A stretch of DNA of 64,000 bases from Gnetum montanum (Eukaryota; Streptophyta; Gnetopsida; Gnetales; Gnetaceae): contig MNCI01000640.1 in the NCBI GenBank assembly GCA_015680685.1, forward strand, positions 23,524 to 87,523, in the 5' to 3' direction. The position numbers and the translations under genes are program-made. Positions 56,883-64,000 of the stretch are shown in pieces. The first letter of the stretch is position 1. Each line of letters begins with the position of its first letter. The notes under the pieces were generated by a model that did no database searches, was not told the DNA's origin, and saw nothing but the letters and a program-made list of their open reading frames with translations.

Positions 56883-59440
56883 ATGTTTTCTTCTCACAAG
56901 GCTTATTCTCCACTTGCTGATAATCTTAACAAATCACATGATAGAACTAGGAGAAATGTTGATGAGAAACCTCAATAACTAAAGGTTTTCCATGTTCATT
57001 TGAATCCTTAATATTCATATTTCATTTTCATACTTCACCAGAATGAGCAACTATGTTGGAAGAACTTGGAGGATAATGTGGTATTGTTGCCTAATTATGG
57101 TATTCCTTCACTATTTATGATACCACTAATGAAGCTAAAGCTTGAACCAGTAGCTCCAAAATACCAAGTGAAGGAAAACATCTTCAAGTACTATGAACTA
57201 ATAGAAGTTCAACTTAGAAAAGATAAATTCACAAAGGCCTGCCATGAAGCCTCCAAGGCCAAGAAGGTCTTGATCTCACTAACCTCATTAGTAGAGAAGG
57301 AGAACACCAAACTTCCATTAGGATAATCTTAGCACTAGGGTCATTCTCATTTTGGTGAGCATAATACAACTCATCAATGGTTACATTCAATCTTAGAAAG
57401 TAACCAAGGTAAGGGGAGAATTGGTTTGAGAACTAGAGGAACCTAAAGCAAAGGTCTCCTAGCCATTCACCAAAAGAATAAGCAAGGGTTCAAGGAAGGA
57501 GGACAAGCCAACATAACTCTTCTAGCTTTCCATTCTCACCATCCTTTTTATTTTCAAGATCTAATAAGGGGAAACATGATAGAGACCAAGGAAGAAATAA
57601 TCAACATTGATATGGAGATGAAAAAAGATCCCATCGTAGAGATGGAAGAAGGAAACATAGAAAAAGCCAAGAAGAAGAGAAACATCATTAGAAAAGAAGG
57701 CATAGTAGGCCACATCATAGGATACATGATCATGATAGGGATCATCATGGATATTATTACTATGATAAATCACTAGTTTCTACTAAAAGCATAATAAACA
57801 TCTTAGAGGATGTTCATATTCCCACTAGACATCAAAGGAATAGTCAGATCAAAGTGCTTGATATGAACAACATCTCTAAGTTTGAAGGATGTTACAATGC
57901 TGATCCATAACATTACTAGCAAACCTTCCATGATGCCTGTGCTTTCAAAACATTAAGAATGACTAGAAGAATCTCCCTAGGATACTCATTAAATAATCTG
58001 AATATTGGTACCAGTCTTTGGAGCTAGAATCTATTCATAGATGGAGTACAATGTTGAGTTGTTTAATGATAAATATCAAATATACTCCAAGATGTCCAAC
58101 TTGAGAAAAAAAATTTAAGGGTAGAAATAAGGCAATCATGAATCCATTGATGTAGCCTTGGGAAGGTACTAATCACTTTTACATTGATGTTTAGGCCATG
58201 GTTTCTCTTAAAGGGAGTAGCTTCACCATGTGATAAATGAACTTAGGAATAAAACCAGAGAGACCCTTGGGATTTATGTGCAAGGGAGATTTTCAAAAAT
58301 GAGAGTCCATCGAATACAAAGGCTCATTAATCAAGTGACAAAAGAAGAAGATGAACTACAGAAGAGAGAAAGTGTAGAGGAGTATAACATAGATCTCTTC
58401 ATCTATAAAAGAGAGGTACATCTTTGTGATCTTAAGGAGGAAGCACTACTAGAGAAGGTTGTACAAAGAAAAACTTTACCAATTCAAAATTCTCTTATAG
58501 AGGTATTGACTAGGGTGGATAAAATGTGAGATCCCTTTGATTACAAGTTTCAAACTACTTTTAAAAAATGGGAAGAAAATAGAGTAGGAATATAGGGATA
58601 AAGATAGAAGAAGGAGAAAGAATGTAGTAAAGGACTACCTTCAACAAAAATGTAAGGTTGCAAAAGTTGATGAGGTTGTAGGTTTTGATACAAGAGATAA
58701 AGGGTATGACATCTACCAATATGACATTCTAAGAGATGTTACCCAATACTATCACACTTGCAAGAATGTGGAATTCACACCTTGAATCCAAAGCTTGCTA
58801 GAAGGTAATCACCAAAGAGATTGTATTATCTATAAGGCAATTATCGATAATAGGTCTACTAGCAAGAATACTATCTAAGAGAAATGCCACCACAACCACA
58901 AGACTATTATTATTAATGGAAAAACCCATAGTCATGGAGGATTCCACCACTAAGGTAGTAGTATCCTTACTGCCAATCTAACTAATATGGATACTATGTT
59001 TAGCAAACTGTCTTCAAGTGAGTCTGTAGATCACACACTTGTTCTTCTCATCACTATTATTCCCCTAAATATCACAGGCGTACCACTCCATGAACTGAAT
59101 TACCTTTCACTTGCACTTCTCATTATTCATAGCAATACTTTGAGTCTTACAACTTCACTCCTTTACCATCTATACCATCGATGAAATTTGAGATATTATC
59201 ATAGCCTCAACAATGCAATGCCATGTGGGTCATAAATTTGTAGCTAGATAACAACTAAAGTGGCTCTAAGTGCAACTCTTAAAAGGGCTCTCTTCATGTC
59301 CAACAGTCTATCTAAATCACCATCAGTATCTATGGTTGCAAATCCTTCTCAAAAAACTCTAGAGATATCTACCAAGCTACCTTCAAACCAAAATTCATGA
59401 AATGTTTACATTGTCATGTTAACTCATGTACTCACAATCT
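56883..59440 (+). pseudogene. gag: gag of E4, degraded
   Basis: The ATG at 56883 opens MFSSHKAYSP, matching E1 (MSSSHKSNSP). 57066-57326 shares its frame. An Arg/His-rich block lies at about 57570-57770. LDMNNISKFEGCYNADP (57855-57905) and the capsid-like region follow (58230-58529: RETLGIYVQGRFSKMRVH), then a remnant of the zinc motif (about 58705-58745). Stops and frameshifts throughout. Confidence 0.7.
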
Positions 59441-60933
59441 GGATAAAAGGCAGGACACCTTCCAAAGAAACTAACTAATCTTAGAAGTTGTCTAATTTAT
59501 TTATAAATTACAAGGAATGATTCATGAAAGGCTCTATTAGACTTAGGTTCCACGGTGAGTTTAATTTCTCAAGAAATGTACAAAACTTGGAACCATCCTA
59601 GGTTAGAGCTTGCTGACTAGTCTATTAAAATTCTATTAGGATTGGTGGAGGATATTGTGACCACTGTGTGCATATGGTCATATCCAAAAGATTTCCTAGT
59701 TATTCATATGAACAATTGTAAAGGGAACTTTCCAATCTTTATGGGAAGGGCTTGGCTAAGTATAATTGATTCCAAGCTAGGAAGCAAATATCTCTCCTTC
59801 AAAATTTTCAAGGAAAATAAATTTCGTAAGATTAAGAGGAATTTAAGATTCCATGCATTGTGTATAGTGACATAGGGTATCATTATGTGTAGAAAATATA
59901 AATTGTAAAAAGTACATCTATTAGAGCATGTAGGATGTATGCCAAAACCACAAGTGCTTAAAGGTGTCTATATGTAATAGCCACAAAATAAGAAGGTACA
60001 TAGTCGCTAATCATAGGTGATAGCTCCAATTGTACAATGTGTATGGAACTAAATTAAATCCTTACCAATGCCTATATAGATAAGATGAATGAGATGGAAC
60101 AAATTCAGAGCTAACTCTTTAAAGAAAAATATGTTAAAAAATAAAAAATTAATTGGGAAGAGTTGGAAATTCCTGATACTTCTAAATAAGAGCCCTTAGA
60201 ACTAAAACTCTTATTGGCATCCTTGGAATATGTATTCTTAGACAATGGAAAGCTAGTAATCATTAATGCCCAACTCACTAAAGAATAGATGGAAAAGCTT
60301 CTAAATGTACTCAAAAGATGTTCAATAGAATTTTCTTGATCATATGATGAATTAATAGGAATAGATCCATGCATATGCCAACATTGGATCTACATAGAAT
60401 CCATTATCAAATCCAAGAGGCAACCACAAAGGAGATTAAATCCAAAATTGAAATAAGTTGTTAAAAATGAAGTTGAGAAACTTCTCAAGGCTAGATTCAT
60501 CTATCTAGTGGTAGATAGTGAGTGGACAAGCCCATTCAAGAGTGTAGTAAAGAAAGGTGGGTAATGGAGATTTTGTACAGACTTTAGGTTGTTAAACATT
60601 GGTACATTCAAGGATCATTTTCCATTGCCATTTGTGGACCAAGTATTCAACACAATCTCATAGCATAGCTATTACTATTTTCTAGATGGGTATAGTGGGT
60701 ATAATAAATTACAAATTACTTTAGAAGACTAGGCGAAAATAAATTTCACAAGATCTTGGGAAAATTTCACATATAAGAAGATGAATTTTGGCCTACGTAA
60801 TGCCTCTGCAATCTTCTAGTACCTAGTTTTGAGTATATTTTAGTAGTAGATTAGTTGTGGTATGAAAGTCTTTATGGATGATTTATCCTCCTAAGATGTT
60901 GATTTTAAACAAGTAATAAACCATCTTGAGTAG
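59441..60933 (+). pseudogene. pol: Protease and RT of E4, interrupted
   Basis: Protease: ALLDLGSTVSLISQEMY (S-G of the active site changed to L-G) and FPIFMGRAWLSIIDS (59735-59780). RT: QHWIYIES-type text, QRRLNPKLK, FLDGYSGYNKLQI, FGLRNASAIF and VFMDDL (about 60868-60885). The reading ends at LTR4. Confidence 0.75.
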
Positions 60934-61788
60934 TGATGAGTGGCGAGGTACCCCTACACTCAACCATATGAATACGAGCGTTCACGCACGATCTAGTCGA
61001 TCTCCACATATGGACTAGTTGTGGTATCTAGATAGTTACACATTGATCGCAATTCACTGTCTTCCCACCTGGACTAGTATTTACTTGATCATGTATGGTT
61101 TATTCCATAGTGAGGTGAATTATGTGATCCTAAACTAGTGCTACTCCGAGAGACAATGGAAAATAATCTTGTTTTAAGCTAATAGGTGATGAGAAGCAAA
61201 ATCTAAACTAGCCTAAGTGTGATGAGCCATCCCTAATCATCTGTGCGCATCTTGGACCTCATGTACTACTGCTGGGATTACCAAGCACATATTACTTGAG
61301 CACTCCTAAATACGGTACTGGGTTACTAAGTAGTTACACTTAAATGTTTGTGATTAATTCGTACTCATTTTGCATTTAATAATAGGAATAGTAATGATGA
61401 TAAAGAAATATTAATGAAGAAAATAATAAATAACAATTAATAATTAAAATAATTAAAAACTGAGTGAATGCTGCAATGATAGAGTAATCTCGATCTTAAT
61501 TGTTGATCATGTGCATGTCCAAGTACGTCACACTCGAATAAAGGTTCTGTAAAATTACAATCATCACACTATGGGCATGCATTGGGGGAAGAACTGAAAT
61601 AAATTGAAAACTAACAAAAAAGACTCTATACTTACACTTATCGACTCCTCCCCTTATGTGTGCTTGAATGTTGTATTTATAGGCCTATATAGGAATTACA
61701 ATATCGTGTATTCGATATTGTTATCCAAGTTGCGATATCGCGTACTCGATAGCAAGGATATTAGGGCCTAGAAAACTATGATTCATCA
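60934..61788 (-). repeat. LTR4, 3' LTR of E5 (855 bp)
   Basis: On the minus strand it starts TGATGAATC at 61788 and ends CGCCACTCATCA at 60934. It is preceded on that strand by a G-rich purine tract, so it is a 3' LTR. Its final 40 bases closely match LTR1 and LTR2. Confidence 0.85.
61674..61750 (-). promoter_or_regulatory. LTR4 promoter: two palindrome copies and TATA box
   Basis: GCGATATCGCGTACTCGAT (61732-61750, plus-strand reading) and the CpG-decayed CAATATCGTG…TATTG (61699-61720) are two versions of the double palindrome. TATAAATA on the minus strand is 61674-61681. Confidence 0.6.
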
Positions 61789-61797
61789 TACCCCCAC
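61789..61797 (-). other. Polypurine tract of E5
   Basis: On the minus strand TGTGGGGGTA directly precedes LTR4, the expected place for plus-strand priming. Confidence 0.65.
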
Positions 61798-61974
61798 AAT
61801 TGAATAAAAACTTATCCTCCATCCACACAAAATGAGAATGAGTTCGATTGATTACACAGTGGATAGGTATGGGATTATTGACTAACTAGGAATTACTCAT
61901 GCCACAGTGTGAGGTTGAGTGAAATAAAATTGGAACACAAACAAAAAATTATAAAAAGGAAAATTTTTTGGAAC

Positions 61975-64000
61975 TCATGTGGTTCTTGGTGGTGGTGGCT
62001 CCTCCATGGGTCTCTTCCTCTCATCTTGTGCTCCAGGATTTGGAAATGGATGTCTCTAAAGGAGTGCCTGAAGCTTTTCTTCTTTGGTCTGGGGATCCTA
62101 TGTCGTCCATGCTGATGCTCCAATGTTTGATGGAGTTAGCACTTCCCATGGGCACAATAGTTGTGGAAAGATTTTATTGGCCTTGACATACCAAGCTGTA
62201 AATAGCTATCGTTCCTCTTCATGGGCTCTAGCTTTATCTTTGTATTCTTGGTAGTTTGTGAGCCATCGAGCCAAATCTATTGCAACATCCTTTTATCCTT
62301 GGTAGCTAGTCTTGACCACCTCTAATTCAAAATTTATTACTTCTAATTTCTACAATGTCTTCTTATGTTCAGCAAATTCTATTTCATATTTAGTATAGGT
62401 GGTTGCTACCTGCTTCTCTAATTTTGTTCTTGGACGTCCTGCTGTTAACATGGCTAAGTTGGCACACCACAGGTTTGTCAACCCCATGTACTCCATGAGA
62501 TCTTGTATCTGCAGGTCCTGACTTTTCAGTTTAGCTTGGTGGATGAACGAATAAGTATCAAAGATGGCTTGCCAATCAATGTTCTGAGCACTGAGTGTGT
62601 TAATATGGGCTTTGGCCATATGGATTTATTTCTCAATCACATGCTTGTATATCCCCACCTGATCTCTAAAATGTTCTTTAAGTTTTTCATGTCCGTTCAC
62701 CTCGTTCTGCCACATGCTTATTTCAATCATCATCTTTTGATGGATCGCATGTACCTCCTCCATTGAGAGGGCTATGTTTTCTCTGGCCAAGGGATTCATA
62801 TCTTGGTTGACCCTTATTAATTTTTCTTGCAATTGCTAAAAATTTTCCTCATGAACATTTTTCTATTTTTCTCCTATGGTCAATCAGAGATTTTCAGTGG
62901 TGAGATGTTTATTTTTTTCTTGTAAGGCCTTGAATGCTTTGGCATGTATATATGTTTGAGCTTGTGCCTTGGAAGAATCCCAATCAACCTTCTCTTTTTC
63001 CTCTGCCACTCTTTTATTTTCTTCTAGCAATTTATTCATGTACTCTATCTGGAAGAACTCTAGCTAGTCTGCAAGGATGAATTGAGATGGATCCTGCTGT
63101 GCAGCTTGCAGGATGACGAGCTTTTCTTAGAGTCTTTTTAACTCCTTCTCTGCATGTTTAGCCCTGACCTCTACCATGACCAGCTTCCTTTTTGTGAAGA
63201 TGAGGTTTGGCTGTGTTGCTGTGACATATTGAGGGATGTCAAACATGGACATCATTACTTGTCCTTTCTATAACAACCGATCTAGAACATCCTCATGATC
63301 CGTAGGAGTCATTGAGGGACTGGCCAAAGTTTAAGCATCATGTGCTCCTGTAAAATCTATTAGTGGCACAACAGGGACATTAAATGATTTCTTGATGTGA
63401 TCTATGACCACTTCTACTACTCCCATTGCATCTTGATGCTACATGACCACTACTGTGGTGCCTTCACTAGTTTCTAATTGCACCTGAAAAGATGCAGCGT
63501 TTCCAAAGATCTATTGTGACTACTATGATTCCCCTTCTCCTATTTGGATAGACACCTTACCCCATGCACGATCAATTGAGACCATGGATCATATGACATC
63601 ATCAATGACTCTGAAGAGATTGGCTTCATCATAGCTTCCCCAACTGATTGTTTCAGTGATGGTCTTGAGATGGCTCATCGACTGTTGATAGCCCTATGAC
63701 GGTGGTGATGGTTAGTCTCTTTAGCTTGTAGGTTGTGTGCTAGGCCCTACTTCTTGTTGTCGACTAGGCCTTATGCTTGAAAGTTGGCTAGGCCCTCCAG
63801 TTTGAGGTGCGGTGGGCCCCACCATCTATTCTTGCTCAGGCTCTAGTGTCTCACTAGCACTTTTCCTTGGGGTTGGTGGCTTCAGTAATTCAATGAATGA
63901 AGCATTTTGGGCCTTTTTGGGAACATCATTGGTGTACCCCAAAATTCCAGCATGTCAACACAGCTTCTCGAGTAGGTAGGGAAAAGGCAATGTGAATTTC
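61975..64000 (-). pseudogene. ORF3 copy B: coiled-coil protein next to the 3' LTR
   Basis: On the minus strand, one frame can be traced to a TGA at 61975-61977, about 180 bases before the 3' LTR. It parallels ORF3 copy A: AKNASFIELLKPPTPRKS (about 63870-63920), a Pro/Gln linker, SHLKTITETISWG (about 63640-63680), long Glu/Lys/Gln-rich coiled-coil stretches, ENIALSMEEVHAIHQK (about 62745-62790) and HEKLKEHFRDQVGIYK. It then continues with a C-terminal part that copy A lacks (MAKAHINTLSAQNIDW…LMEYMGLTNLWCANLAM…, ending PMEEPPPPRTT). Several in-frame stops. The N-terminus lies beyond the window. No membrane segment or enzyme motif is visible; role unknown. Confidence 0.7.

Larger units (their letters stand above)
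55820..60933 (+). mobile_element. Ty3/gypsy element E4, broken in RT
   Basis: 5' LTR (55820-56728), eroded tRNA-Asp primer site, and gag, protease and RT in the same order and with the same motifs as E1 and E2. It stops at 60933, a few codons after the FMDD box, where the minus-strand LTR4 of E5 is inserted. It is the most decayed of the family here, so probably the oldest. Confidence 0.8.

Noticed and set aside
1-64000. tRNA or rRNA genes and CRISPR-like arrays
   Set aside because: No intact tRNA cloverleaf, rRNA segment or regularly spaced repeat-spacer array was found by eye. The tRNA-like boxes belong to SINE-like repeats and primer sites.

Overview
The window reads as nuclear DNA of a vascular plant. 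One intact host gene sits in a dense, AT-rich bed of decayed and nested retroelements. I favour a large-genome seed plant such as a gymnosperm. That is inference from the transposon load (Ty3/gypsy, Ty1/copia, L1-type and RTE-type LINEs, tRNA-derived SINE-like repeats) and from how little else is coding; the species cannot be fixed from the sequence. There are two long runs of N (34536-35492 and 51649-52592) and two single-N joins (47993, 49788).

Layout. 1-3966: a non-LTR-like repeat ('B'), a promoter-like segment, a broken coiled-coil ORF (ORF3) and a dead integrase fragment. 3967-8928: Ty3/gypsy element E1 (+): 5' LTR, tRNA-Asp primer site, and one gag-protease-RT frame that is cut off inside RT. 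9499-11172: the single convincing host gene, an intronless mTERF-family organelle protein. 11173-25150: fragments of RTE LINEs, a second LINE type, a minus-strand gypsy piece, SINE-like repeats and local tandem repeats. 25150-28900: nothing recognisable. 28910-44480: an old L1-type LINE split by an unidentified 0.8 kb insertion, by a minus-strand gypsy gag element (E3, 31856-35699) and, near its 3' end, by a complete gag-only copia-type element (38387-44303) with 1.16 kb LTRs and a perfect 5-bp target duplication. 45885-53212: Ty3/gypsy element E2 (+) from gag through integrase to a 3' LTR. 55820-60933: Ty3/gypsy element E4 (+), whose RT is broken by the 3' LTR of a minus-strand element, E5 (60934-64000 and beyond). 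E5 carries a second copy of ORF3 directly upstream of its polypurine tract and 3' LTR.

How the parts relate. E1, E2, E4 and E5, and by gag and LTR start E3, look like one Ty3/gypsy lineage. LTRs are about 0.9 kb and begin TGATGA; the 3' ends that can be seen end in TCATCA. The primer site matches the 3' end of tRNA-Asp, gag and pol share a single frame, and the RT box is FMDD. Several promoters carry a double palindrome (GCGATATCGC twice, separated by GTAC) just upstream of a TATA box. ORF3 is a long coiled-coil protein that appears to lie between pol and the 3' LTR, the place where Athila-type elements carry an env-like gene, but I see no membrane segment. ORF3 and the palindromic promoter are the best candidates for something undescribed. 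Almost all coding copies are dead, mainly through C-to-T or G-to-A changes. Only mTERF, and nearly the E3 gag, still read open.
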